This document shows, piece by piece, positions 24,241-33,413 of a DNA stretch of 39,593 bases; positions within the stretch are counted from its first letter, which is position 1; every line of letters starts with the position of its first letter. The position numbers and the translations under genes were made by a program. The notes under the pieces are model-generated. The model was not told where the DNA came from, ran no database searches, and saw only the letters and a list, made by a program, of their open reading frames with translations. Source of the DNA: Bacteroides sp. (GTDB lineage: Bacteria > Bacteroidota > Bacteroidia > Bacteroidales > Bacteroidaceae); contig JAGATY010000005.1 of assembly GCA_017621035.1 (NCBI GenBank), positions 1 to 39,593 on the forward strand, written 5' to 3'.

Positions 24241-26428
24241 AGTCTTCCAGCAGCAGGATGTCGTCGGAGGTGATACCGTGTCCCTCCAGCTGATGGATAT
24301 CCTGAGCGAAGGCATCGAGGAACTTCTGCTTGTCACCATGTGCGGCTATCGACTTTTGATAGAAGTCGACGGCTTGCAGCAGATTGCCTTGTGCCCATGA
24401 GGCGTGGCCGGCGTTCATGTAGTCGTTGGCAGTGGGTTCCTTGTCTAACACCTTATTATAATATATAAGAGAGGATTGATACTTCCGTGTGACGAAGAGG
24501 CACCAACCGAGGGCGCGATAGCCTTTGAGATTGTGTTCGTCCAGGTAGATGAGCTTGTAGAGATACTTCAGGGCATCCTCATATTTATCCTCCTCAATCA
24601 GGCAGATGGCGATGGTGTAGAGCAGGGTCAGATTCTCCGGCTCTGCCTTTTCCACCTGCTTGTAGAGCTGTAGTGCCTTGCCATAGTAGTGCAGTTTGCG
24701 GTAGCAGGCGGCCATGTGACGGAGTGTCCACAGATGATCCGGTTTCAGCACATCAGCCTTGCGGTAGGCCTGGATGGCATTACTGTATTCTTTCCGCTCC
24801 TGATAGCAGTATCCCAGCTTCTGAAACAGGTCGGCGTCTATACTTCCCAGGTCACTAATCATGATGTAGATGTAAAGCGCTTCATCATGATGGTTGTTAG
24901 CGAAGAGGAACTCGGCCACCGGCCTCAGCAGCTCGGGCTTCCACATAAATTCGAATACGGGGATAGCATAGAGGTCGAGCACCTCCAGATAGAGGTTTCT
25001 GAAGTCACTTTTCCACGGTGAGAGGAAGAAGAGGCGATAGAGGTCTTGCAGGTAGTGATTGCTCAGCATGTCGGGTTGCAGGGTCTGGGTGCGCAGACCG
25101 GCGAGCTGCTCGTCGTCCAGATCCTCCAGACTACCGATGCCGGACATCTGACCCATCATTGCCTCCTGCTGTTCCGGACTGATGCGGTTAAGTATCTGAC
25201 AGAGTGAGTATTTATCGCTGTCACAGAAGAAGGGCGAGTCCAGCATCAGGCTTACCATCGAGGGTTTCCCATTGTTCTGTGGTGGGAAGAGGTCGAGGAG
25301 CGACGAGTGGTAACGGTCGAATGGCAGCAGCCAGTTGCACGGGTTGTGGAAGAAGGCGCCACTCTTTAGCTGCGAGAAGGTACTCAGGTAGATGTCCGCC
25401 CCCTTCTTCTGCAACTGGCCCATCTCCTCAAGCTTGTCGTAGAAGCCGGTACGGTCGGCCTCCTGCTCCCAGTCGGGGTTATAGTTGTACTCGTCCAGAC
25501 AAAACTCCTCTGTGCCATAGGCCTTTCCGCGCATCCGTTCGGCTCCCTTCATCATGCCGGGGATGATTTCTTCCCGCATCTTCTTATCCACATTCTCGGT
25601 CTCCTGGCACTGCAACATCTGTAGGTAGATGCGCTGCACCGCTTGGGCAAAGTCGGGTTGCCGGTTCAGGCATTCCAGCCGTTGCTCCACCTCGGTGTAC
25701 AGCTCCATCTGTTCGGGGTGTGAGATGAGGATAAAGACGATGCCTACCAGGGCACGCTGACGGATGAGTTCCTGGTGGTGTGAGTAGGCGTCTGTGAGCC
25801 AGAGGAACTTGGGCAGGTCGAAGCAGGTCATTAGGCTGAGGGTGATGGCACTGACCATGAGGGCGAGGTCGTTCACCAAGAGGAGTTCCGAGCGGAGGAA
25901 TGCCGCTGCCTGCTGTGCCTCCTCAGGCGTCCAGCGGTTGTTGCGCCAAATGGTGAGGAAGAGGTAGTGATTGGTCTCTTCGTGATGCTTCTGCACCTGT
26001 TTCAGACGGTTTACATCATTGGGTATCAGGCTGCATACGGCCAGGTCGTCGCGTATGGACTCTAAGGTTTCCAGCCAGTAGTCCAGCCCTCGTCCGGCGG
26101 GGATGCCCTTGCGGTTGTTGCGCAGGGCGTGATAGTAGCTGATGGAGGCCTTGTCCAGTAGTGCGAGGTGCAGCTCGGCCGCTATCTCCCACATCTCGCG
26201 CAACAGTTTCTTGTAGAGGGTGGGACGCTCTACGTCCTCCACGCCCTGTACGAAGTATTCCAGCATGTAGCGATACGACGTCTGAATCTGCTCCAAACGG
26301 TTCTGCAGGTCCCACCGACCACAATCTTTCAGTAACTCCGCTGCCTGTTCCATGGCAGCCCGCAACCGCTTTTGCAGCAGCAATGAAATAAGGTCGTCAT
26401 AGCTATCGTCTATACTATCTCTATTCAT
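24233..26428 (-). CDS. TPR-repeat protein, Bacteroidales-type
   Basis: A 731-residue cytoplasmic protein without signal peptide. The N-terminal 500 residues are helical and show no motif I recognise. From about 540 there are roughly five to six tetratricopeptide repeats: 'ADLFQKLGYCYQERKEYSNAIQAYRKADVLKPD', 'LWTLRHMAACYRKLHYYGKALQLYKQVEKAEPE' and so on, implying a protein-interaction role. I place the start at the ATG at 26428 because an AGGAGG lies 5-10 bases upstream (26433-26438) and a TACTTTTG box further up (26456-26463, minus). The same frame stays open for 87 more codons through the 24-bp array, but that is a consequence of the 24-bp period. Function unknown. Confidence 0.82.
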   Translation of the reverse strand: MNRDSIDDSYDDLISLLLQKRLRAAMEQAAELLKDCGRWDLQNRLEQIQTSYRYMLEYFVQGVEDVERPTLYKKLLREMWEIAAELHLALLDKASISYYHALRNNRKGIPAGRGLDYWLETLESIRDDLAVCSLIPNDVNRLKQVQKHHEETNHYLFLTIWRNNRWTPEEAQQAAAFLRSELLLVNDLALMVSAITLSLMTCFDLPKFLWLTDAYSHHQELIRQRALVGIVFILISHPEQMELYTEVEQRLECLNRQPDFAQAVQRIYLQMLQCQETENVDKKMREEIIPGMMKGAERMRGKAYGTEEFCLDEYNYNPDWEQEADRTGFYDKLEEMGQLQKKGADIYLSTFSQLKSGAFFHNPCNWLLPFDRYHSSLLDLFPPQNNGKPSMVSLMLDSPFFCDSDKYSLCQILNRISPEQQEAMMGQMSGIGSLEDLDDEQLAGLRTQTLQPDMLSNHYLQDLYRLFFLSPWKSDFRNLYLEVLDLYAIPVFEFMWKPELLRPVAEFLFANNHHDEALYIYIMISDLGSIDADLFQKLGYCYQERKEYSNAIQAYRKADVLKPDHLWTLRHMAACYRKLHYYGKALQLYKQVEKAEPENLTLLYTIAICLIEEDKYEDALKYLYKLIYLDEHNLKGYRALGWCLFVTRKYQSSLIYYNKVLDKEPTANDYMNAGHASWAQGNLLQAVDFYQKSIAAHGDKQKFLDAFAQDIHQLEGHGITSDDILLLEDYL

Positions 26429-26582
26429 AATACCTCCTGATTTTAATGAACGGTACAAAAGTAATAAATATTTAGCAGACTCCCATAGTTTTTGGCAGAA
26501 AAACTTCACTTTCTTTTCCTTGGTTGCATCGAGTGCCTCAGCAGCGACTTCTCCCTGAAAAGGCCATTTTTGGCACCTCGAA

Positions 26583-26610
26583 CCCCCGTCAGAAGGCATT
26601 CTGAAGGGGG
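26583..26610. other. GC-rich hairpin beside the 24-bp array
   Basis: CCCCC (26583-26587) pairs with GGGGG (26606-26610) and TCAGAA with TTCTGA inside it, leaving one mismatch and a GGCA loop. No T-run follows on either strand, so it is not a typical terminator. It forms the left border of the tandem array. Confidence 0.7.
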
Positions 26611-26615
26611 TGCTA

Positions 26616-26735
26616 ATGAGACCCCGTGTCTCACCACCTATGAGACCCCGTGTCTCACCACTCATGAGACCCCGTGTCTCATCAACCATGAGACCCCGTG
26701 TCTCATTGGTGGTCAGATACCGTGTCTCATTAGCG
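26616..26735. repeat. 24-bp tandem array, palindromic unit
   Basis: Four exact-period units begin at 26616, 26640, 26664 and 26688. Each starts ATGAGACCCCGTGTCTCA, in which TGAGAC and GTCTCA are complementary around a CCCGT loop; the last six bases vary. Two decayed copies follow (around 26714 and 26738). It lies 3' of purL beyond its terminator and 5' of the TPR gene. Confidence 0.92.
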
Positions 26736-26838
26736 GCCTCTCCTCGGTCTCATTTTCCCACTTTTCAGGGTGAAATCATCGGTCGGACTAATGGTAATGC
26801 TTCTTTACAGATTACTGATGTGCCGATGGCAAATAAAA

Positions 26839-26867
26839 AGGTCGGCATCGTTAACCGATACCGACCT
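26839..26867 (-). terminator. purL terminator
   Basis: AGGTCGG (26839-26845) pairs with CCGACCT (26861-26867) and ATCG with CGAT inside it, loop TTAAC. On the minus strand the stem is followed by TTTTTATTT. It lies 39 bp after the purL stop codon. Confidence 0.88.
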
Positions 26868-26905
26868 CGTGATGTGTCTTATTATTATATAAGGTGTACT
26901 GATGT

Positions 26906-29900
26906 TCAGCCTCTCACCTGTGCCTCCACCCACTTGCGTGCGTTGACAAAGGCCTCAATCCAAGGAGTGACCTCATCCTCGGGACGCGGGTAGTAACCGC
27001 ACTGCCAGGGGAAGATGGTGCGCTCGGGGTGAGGCATGATGGCAAGGTGACGTCCGTCGGCGCTAGCCAAGGCTGCCACTGCGTAGCTGGAGCCGTTGGG
27101 GTTGGCCGGGTAATCCTTGTAGGTGAACTTGGCCACTACGTTATAAGCCTCTTCCGGCATAGGCAAGTGGAACTTACCCTCACCGTGGGCCACCCAGGTG
27201 CCTATCTTATATCCGGCCAGTGAACCGAACATGACGCTGTTGTTCCGGGGAATGGTGAGTGACACGAAGTTGCTCTCGAACTTGTGCGAGTCGTTGTGCA
27301 GCATCTTGGCACGCTTGTCGGCGGGGTGTTCCGGGTTAATCAGTCCCAGTTCAATCATCAGCTGGCAACCGTTGCAAACACCCAGTGAAAGCGTGTCTTT
27401 GCGGGCATAGAACTTGTCCAGTGCCTCCTTTGCCTTCGGGTTGTAGAGGAACGCGCCTGCCCATCCTTTGGCCGAGCCGAGCACGTCTGAGTTGGAGAAT
27501 CCGCCGCAGAAGGCAATGACGTTGACGTCCTCCAGTGTCTCACGTCCACTGATCAGGTCTGTCATGGTGACATCCTTCACGTCGAAGCCTGCCAACCAGA
27601 AGCTATAAGCCATCTCACGCTCACTGTTTGTTCCCTTCTCACGGATAACGGCGGCTTTCAGACCACTGGCCTCGCGACGGTCGGGGTTCAATCCCCATTG
27701 TGCCAACTTGCCGGTAAAGGTCTCTCCAAAGGCCAGATCCAGGGGCTGTTGCTTGTAGTTCTCGAAGCGCTCCTTGGCCTTGCCATTGAAGCTCTGCTTG
27801 CGATCCATCAGGTATGAGGTAGAGTACCACACATCGCGCAGGTGATCGATGCCGAACTGATAGTCGTAACCATCTTTGCTCACCATGATGTGACGCTCCT
27901 CTGCGGGGGTACCGAGCTTGACATACCCTACTCCGGCATCGTCCAACACCTTCTTCACGCGGGGTGCATCCTGGTCTGACACCTGGATAACCACACCGGG
28001 GTTCTCGGCAAAGAGAGCCTGAACAATGTCGCAGCCCTGCAACTTATCGAGGCAGATGTTCATACCGCCCTCAACGTTGGCAAAACACATCTCCAACAAG
28101 CAGGTCAACAAGCCTCCGGCAGAGATGTCGTGCCCTGCCATCACCAGTCCCTCGTTCACCAACTGTTGCACGGCGATGAAGGCATCGCGGAAGTACTCCG
28201 GATTCTGTACCGTCGGCACATCGCTACCTATCTTATTAAGGCTCTGAGCAAAGGCCGAACCACCGAGCTGAAGCTTGTCGAACGAGAAGTCGATATGGTA
28301 GAAGCGGCTCTTGGGACAATTCTTCATCACGGGTGACACAATCTTGCGGATGTCGCTCACCTCACCACCGGCCGACACGATGACAGTTCCCGGGCTGATG
28401 ACCTTGCTGCCATCGGGGTACTTCTGCGTCATGGAAAGGGAGTCTTTACCGGTAGGAACATTGATTTCAAGGGCACAACAGAAGTCGCTCAAAGCCTTCA
28501 CAGCCTCATAGAGTCGGGCATCTTCACCCTCTTGTGCGCGACAAGGCCACATCCAGTTGGCAGAGAGGCTGACACTATCCAGTCCTTCGGCCAACGGTGC
28601 CCATACCAAGTTAGTCAACGCCTCGCTGACAGAGAGCACCGAACCCGCAGCCGGATCTGCCAAAGCTGCCTGAGGAGCATGTCCCAAGGAAGTGGCGATA
28701 CCCTTCTTGCCACGATAGTCTAACGCCACGGCACCACAGTCACTCAACGGCAACTGCAACTCGCCCTGGCACTGCTGACGAGCCACGCGACCTGTCACAC
28801 AACGGTCTACTTTGTTGGTCAGCCAGTCCTTGCATGCCACAGCCTCTAACTGCAGTACGCGCTGTATGTACTCATCGAGCTTGGTGATGTCGTAAGTCAC
28901 CACATCGTACTTGTGCTCGACACGTTTGTCAATCATGTAAGTCTTAGGGGAGGAACCGAACATCTGATCCACAGCCAAGTCGAACGGACGAACTCCATCT
29001 GCCTGCTCAAAAGCAAAGCGATGGTCGCCGGTAGTCTCGCCTACGGTGTACATCGGGGCACGCTCACGCTCAGCAATCTTCTGTACGTGGTCGATGGCCT
29101 TCTCATCAATAAGCAAGCCCATACGTTCCTGGCTTTCGTTAGCAATAATCTCTTTGGCACTCAATGTCTGGTCACCAATAGGCAGTTTGTCCATGTGGAT
29201 AAGTCCGCCACACTCTTCCACCAACTCACTGAGGCAGTTGACGTGTCCCGCTGAACCGTGGTCGTGGATAGAGACGATAGGATTCTCCTCTTCCTCACAG
29301 AGGGCACGCACCACATTATAGGCACGCTTCTGCATCTCAGCATTGGCACGCTGCACGGCATTCAACTCAATGCCTGAGGAGTAACGTCCCGTCTCAACCG
29401 ATGATACCGAGCCGCCTCCCAAACCGATGCGATAGTTATCACCACCAATCACCACTACCTTATTGCCTGCCTCGGGTTTACCCTTCAGACAGTCGCGCTG
29501 AGTACCGTAACCCACACCGCCTGCCAGCATGATAACCTTATCGTAAGCATAGAGCGGCTCCGAAGCATTCTCTTGGTGCTCAAAGGTGAGTACCGAACCG
29601 CAGATAAGCGGCTGTCCGAACTTGTTGCCAAAGTCGCTGGCACCGTTGGAAGCCTTGATAAGTATCTGCTCCGGTGTCTGATACAACCACTTGCGCACAG
29701 GGAATATCTCTTCCCACTCGCGTCCCTCTTCACTACGGGGATATGAGGTCATGTAAACAGCTGTTCCGGCAATAGGCCACGAGCCTTTACCACCACCCAT
29801 ACGGTCGCGAATCTCACCACCCGTACCGGTAGATGCACCATTGAAAGGCTCTACCGTAGTGGGGAAGTTATGCGTCTCGGCCTTCAGAGAGATAACACTC

Positions 29901-30616
29901 TTGATGTCTTTCACCTGGAAATAGTCAGGTTTGGAGTGGTCAGCCGGTGCAAACTGCTCAATGACGGGACCTTCGGCAAAGGCCACATTATCCTTATAGG
30001 CAGAGATTATCTTATTGGGATTCTCCTGAGTCGTCTTCTTAATCATCTGGAAGAGAGAAGACTCCTGCTCCACACCATCAATAATAAAGGTGCCACCGAA
30101 GATTTTGTGACGGCAGTGTTCTGAGTTGATTTGAGCAAAGCCGAACACTTCACTGTCAGTCAACTTACGACCGAGGTCTTGCTCCACCTTCTTCAGGTAG
30201 TCCATCTCCTCGCGGCTCAGTGCCAGACCTTCTTGTTCATTATAAGCCTCCAGGTCTTCAATGTAGACAATCGGTTCAGGCTGACGGTTGGTGGTAAACA
30301 CCTGTTGGTCCAACCCCTTATACATGCGTTGCAGCATAGGGTCAAACTCAGCATCTTCATTGTCCACAGGGAAGTACTCTTCGATACGCAAAATGCCGTC
30401 GAGACCCATATTCTGAGTAATCTCCACGGCATTTGTGCTCCACGGTGTAATCATTTCGCGTCGTGGGCCAACGAAGCAGCCTTTCAGGTTTTCTTCACTC
30501 TCGGTTTTGGCATCGCCAAACAGCCAACACAGTTTATCGCTGTCGGCTTGTGCTAATGCGTTCTTGCTCTCTACGGCAATCACGCTTTGTTGCGGGGTTC
30601 TGAAAAAGAGAATCAT
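26906..30616 (-). CDS. purL: phosphoribosylformylglycinamidine synthase, single-chain
   Basis: PurL converts FGAR, glutamine and ATP to FGAM in purine synthesis. The 1236-residue single-chain form is normal for Bacteroidales. An N-terminal PurS-like domain is followed by a linker ('FGFAQINSEHCRHKIFGG'), two AIRS-type ATP-binding halves ('VSLKAETHNFPTTVEPFNGASTG' contains the key ammonia/FGAR site; 'SIHDHGSAGHVNCLSELVEE'; 'ALEINVPTGKDSLSM'), and a C-terminal class I glutaminase with nucleophile Cys in 'LSLGVCNGCQLMIELGL' and the His/Glu of 'IMPHPERTIFPW'. It has its own consensus promoter and terminator, so it is a single-gene unit. Confidence 0.97.
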   Translation of the reverse strand: MILFFRTPQQSVIAVESKNALAQADSDKLCWLFGDAKTESEENLKGCFVGPRREMITPWSTNAVEITQNMGLDGILRIEEYFPVDNEDAEFDPMLQRMYKGLDQQVFTTNRQPEPIVYIEDLEAYNEQEGLALSREEMDYLKKVEQDLGRKLTDSEVFGFAQINSEHCRHKIFGGTFIIDGVEQESSLFQMIKKTTQENPNKIISAYKDNVAFAEGPVIEQFAPADHSKPDYFQVKDIKSVISLKAETHNFPTTVEPFNGASTGTGGEIRDRMGGGKGSWPIAGTAVYMTSYPRSEEGREWEEIFPVRKWLYQTPEQILIKASNGASDFGNKFGQPLICGSVLTFEHQENASEPLYAYDKVIMLAGGVGYGTQRDCLKGKPEAGNKVVVIGGDNYRIGLGGGSVSSVETGRYSSGIELNAVQRANAEMQKRAYNVVRALCEEEENPIVSIHDHGSAGHVNCLSELVEECGGLIHMDKLPIGDQTLSAKEIIANESQERMGLLIDEKAIDHVQKIAERERAPMYTVGETTGDHRFAFEQADGVRPFDLAVDQMFGSSPKTYMIDKRVEHKYDVVTYDITKLDEYIQRVLQLEAVACKDWLTNKVDRCVTGRVARQQCQGELQLPLSDCGAVALDYRGKKGIATSLGHAPQAALADPAAGSVLSVSEALTNLVWAPLAEGLDSVSLSANWMWPCRAQEGEDARLYEAVKALSDFCCALEINVPTGKDSLSMTQKYPDGSKVISPGTVIVSAGGEVSDIRKIVSPVMKNCPKSRFYHIDFSFDKLQLGGSAFAQSLNKIGSDVPTVQNPEYFRDAFIAVQQLVNEGLVMAGHDISAGGLLTCLLEMCFANVEGGMNICLDKLQGCDIVQALFAENPGVVIQVSDQDAPRVKKVLDDAGVGYVKLGTPAEERHIMVSKDGYDYQFGIDHLRDVWYSTSYLMDRKQSFNGKAKERFENYKQQPLDLAFGETFTGKLAQWGLNPDRREASGLKAAVIREKGTNSEREMAYSFWLAGFDVKDVTMTDLISGRETLEDVNVIAFCGGFSNSDVLGSAKGWAGAFLYNPKAKEALDKFYARKDTLSLGVCNGCQLMIELGLINPEHPADKRAKMLHNDSHKFESNFVSLTIPRNNSVMFGSLAGYKIGTWVAHGEGKFHLPMPEEAYNVVAKFTYKDYPANPNGSSYAVAALASADGRHLAIMPHPERTIFPWQCGYYPRPEDEVTPWIEAFVNARKWVEAQVRG

Positions 30617-30654
30617 ATCTGATGTTTTATGTTATAGCTTGAAATTTGAAGTCA

Positions 30655-30685
30655 CAAAGATAGTGCTAATTGGATGCACTGCAAA
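30655..30685 (-). promoter_or_regulatory. purL promoter
   Basis: Minus strand: TTTG (30682-30685), 19 bp, TATCTTTG (30655-30662), an exact Bacteroides consensus, 38 bp upstream of the purL ATG. Confidence 0.8.
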
Positions 30686-30890
30686 AAAACTTGCACGAAA
30701 ACAGACTCAAAACTTCTTCTGCTTTCATTTCTGCACTCTTTAAAGGAGCCTTTCAAGCTTGTTACAAAACACAGAGACACGGAGACGCAGAGTTTAAAAT
30801 TAAGAGCCAAAACTTAAAATATTTCTCTGTGCCTCCGCGTCTCTGTGTTCACCCCCACACATCACCTTCATGAGAGGGCTTCAAAAAAGA
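30686..30890. other. purL upstream region with an interspersed inverted repeat
   Basis: No gene is supported. The main content is the inverted repeat at 30768-30849. A short plus-strand frame here translates as the 'TQRHGDAE' type of peptide that marks this repeat family and is not a protein gene. Confidence 0.6.
30768..30849. repeat. interspersed inverted repeat of ACACAGAGAC type
   Basis: The 25-bp left arm (30768-30792, beginning AACACAGAGACACGGAG) pairs with the right arm (30825-30849) at 22 of 25 positions around a 32-bp A/T-rich spacer. A single-arm copy (22 of 25 identical) occurs at 38897-38921 inside a coding region, so this is a mobile or amplified family in this genome. Confidence 0.85.
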
Positions 30891-30919
30891 ACTCCCCGCG
30901 TTATCACAACGCAAGGAGT
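30891..30919 (-). terminator. distal terminator of the surface-lipoprotein operon
   Basis: ACTCC (30891-30895) and gCGTT pair with AACGc and GGAGT (30915-30919) around ATCAC, with a small internal loop. On the minus strand the stem is followed by TCTTTTTTG. Confidence 0.75.
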
Positions 30920-30945
30920 CCGAAGCAAACAAATTAACAAACACG

Positions 30946-31000
30946 CCCCGCAACCTTCTCTTACGAGAGATGAACCGCAAAAGAAGGGGAAGTTGCGGGG
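30946..31000 (-). terminator. proximal long hairpin of the surface-lipoprotein operon
   Basis: CCCCGCAAC (30946-30954) pairs with GTTGCGGGG (30992-31000), with a partly paired CTTC/GAAG interior. It lies 27 bp beyond the last stop codon of the operon and together with the hairpin at 30891-30919 forms a double terminator. Confidence 0.65.
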
Positions 31001-31026
31001 GAGTCTCTTTATGACTTTACTAAGTC

Positions 31027-33249
31027 TTATTCTTTTACCACTGTATAATATACATCACCGTTGGCATCTGCTTCAGTGCTTTCTACCTTGTAGCCACTTG
31101 CCACAAAGTTAGTGTTCGCACCTTCAGAAAGGTTGTTGGCCGGGTTGAAGTTCTTATAAGTACCACCCTTCACAATAATGCTGTTGGGGTTGGCTGCATA
31201 AGAAGCATCGTTTACGTTCAGCACCCAGTACTGACCGGCTTCTTTTACTTCGGCAGCAAAGTTACCGCCCCAAATAAGGATTTCACCACCCTTGGCATAG
31301 ATGCAATCGTTACGCAAGTCATTGTCTGCACCAACCCAGTAAGAGCCACCACAGATCACCACTTTACCACCTTTTGCCCATACAGCTACAGAAGATGTAT
31401 TTCCTTCGGTTGCTGCCTTCACTTCGCCTTCGCCGGTAATGATGAGTTCGCCACCTTCAACTACCAGTGCGTCAACAGTACTCTCAATGTTATATGAGTT
31501 CAGGTTCAGCACTACAGACTGACCGGTTTTAACGGTTATCGAATCCGTAGTATAGATGTTGGCAGTCAGATTCACCGCTTTACCGGCCTCCACTGCAGCC
31601 ATCAACTCTTCATAAGTAGCAGCATTGGTCTCAATCTTCTTCACCTCATATACAGTTTCACCGGTTGTTGCATCGGTTGTTGCCACGCTGTAGTAACCGG
31701 CAGCCACAAAGTTGGTATTGGCACCTTCGGCCTTGTTGTCCTGCGGATTGAAGTTAGCAAACTTACCACCCTTCACAATCATCTGGGCAGTGTTTCTGTT
31801 CTTGTCACTCTTGTTCAACAAGTAACGTAGTGGCTGACCTTCGGGCACATCAACCATTGCGGTCGCATTGTTGTAGAAGTAACCACCATTGATAGTCACC
31901 TTGCCGCTCTCCTTCACATAGACGCCACCATTTTCATAACCTTGGTCATCCTTACCTGTGCTGAACTTACCACCGTTGATTTCCAGTTCACCGGAGCAAA
32001 TGGCAATAAATCCTGAACCGTCCACAGCCTTCATCTCACCCTTATCGGCATTGATGGTCAGCTTGGCACCGGCATTTACGATAACAGCATCCACATCCTT
32101 GGCAGCTGTAATGTTGAAGTCGCCCATGTTCAGTACAGCATTTGCCTTCACTGTCAAAGCTTCTGTCAGCGTAATATCCTCAGTCAGCGTATATTCACCG
32201 CCGTTAGCCAATACATAAGCCAACTCTTCGTTGGTTACATAGTTATGGTCATCATCAAACTTCGGGTCGATTACAATATTGAATGTTACATTGTCACTCA
32301 AGATGTCACCGATGATGTTGGTACGCCAGTTGCGTTTTACGGGAACGTTGGGGATGTCAAACTTGTTCACCTCAGTTTCATTTATGTCATACAACTTAAG
32401 TGTACAGTTCACCAACTGCTTGCCTGTACCGGGAGCAGCGTCTGCCACCAGAATGTAGTTCATGGAGAGATACTCATAATCCACACCGGCTACATTCTTC
32501 AAATCACCCACTTCGTCTGCAGCTTTTTCAGGGATGTTGTAGAGAGCATAAGCAATCTCACCGGTTTCTGTAGCTGCACCAGTATAAGTATCCAGTGCAG
32601 TAGCCACGTTCTTAACAATCATTGAAGACTTAGCGATAGATACCTCTGCATTAGCAGCTTCAGCAATAGAGCCAATCTTAGTACCCACGTTCACCTGAGC
32701 AAAGGGACGCTTCAGGGTGATGGTTTCATTGATAGGACCGTTCACCTTCAAGTTCTTGCGCACAGCCAAGAAAGCATCGCGAGCCTCGTTGTTAGCCTCC
32801 ATAGACTTTGCATTATTGCTGTAAGTCACCTTGATGTTGCTCATATCGCTGATGTTGTAGTAAGTACCTACACCACGGTTATCAGCACCTTTTTCATAAG
32901 GCACACTTTCACTCTGTGCCCAGAACACAAAGTTATAGGTCTGACCTTTCACCAGGCGAGTGGTCACCGTGGCTGTCAGGTCATCTTTTACCTCTACTTA
33001 TTGGCGAAGAGCTTCAACCTCATCGCCCATAGCACCTTCTACAGCCTTATGTACTGCAAAGGTCAGATACTTCGCCGTTGTTCCGTCACCAATGGCACGG
33101 GTAGCGGCAGAGTTTTCCAGTTGGGTGGTGAAGGTAACTTCCACTTCGTTACCATTCGCACCGTTGTCGTCCCACTCGTCCTGCGAGCAGGAGGTGTTTG
33201 CCAGCAGCAGAGCTGAGAGGGCAAACAGGGAGGAGAATAATTTCTTCAT
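31027..33249 (-). pseudogene. fimbrillin-like (DUF6562-type) lipoprotein with one in-frame stop
   Basis: One reading frame runs from the ATG at 33249 to the stop at 31027, interrupted only by a TAA at 32998-33000 after 83 codons. The N-terminus is a lipoprotein signal ('LLLANTSCSQDE') followed by 'SAATRAIGDGTTAKYLTFAV'. After the stop the frame continues 'VEVKDDLTATVTTRLVKGQTYNFVFWAQ', colinear with the intact paralogue at 33860-37588, so domain one is simply split. It ends with 'NVPVKRNWRTNIIGDILSDNVTFNIVIDPKFDDDHN', then a beta-helix region with two copies of 'IIVKGGxxxNFNP...EGANTNFVAxGY'. Internal GTG restart at 32967 would lack a signal peptide. It is either a recent nonsense mutation, a read error, or two separate products; I favour a pseudogene or error. 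Confidence 0.75.
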
Positions 33250-33413
33250 AAGAATAGATTTATGAATTATGAGTTTTGATTTATGAGTTCATGAATGGCA
33301 CGCGGATGACGCAGATTAAGCAGATGACCGCAGAAAGAAAACTATTCAAGCTGGTGGTTCGTTTTCTTATGTTTAATCTGACAGACATCCCCGAAACTCC
33401 TTCTCACCCCTTG

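Larger units (their letters stand above)
26429..26905. other. 477-bp region between purL and the TPR gene
   Basis: From right to left in the direction of transcription: the purL terminator (26839-26867), a stretch without visible structure, the 24-bp tandem array, a strong hairpin CCCCC-gTCAGAA-ggca-TTCTGAa-GGGGG (26583-26610), then the TPR promoter box (26456-26463) and ribosome binding site. No gene is supported. Confidence 0.6.

Noticed and set aside
26429-26689. 87-residue N-terminal extension of the TPR protein encoded by the 24-bp array
   Set aside because: The frame is open only because the period is 24 bp; a strong AGGAGG and -7 box precede the ATG at 26428.
26616-26735. CRISPR interpretation of the 24-bp repeats
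   Set aside because: Only 6 variable bases between 18-bp cores, no spacers and no cas genes.
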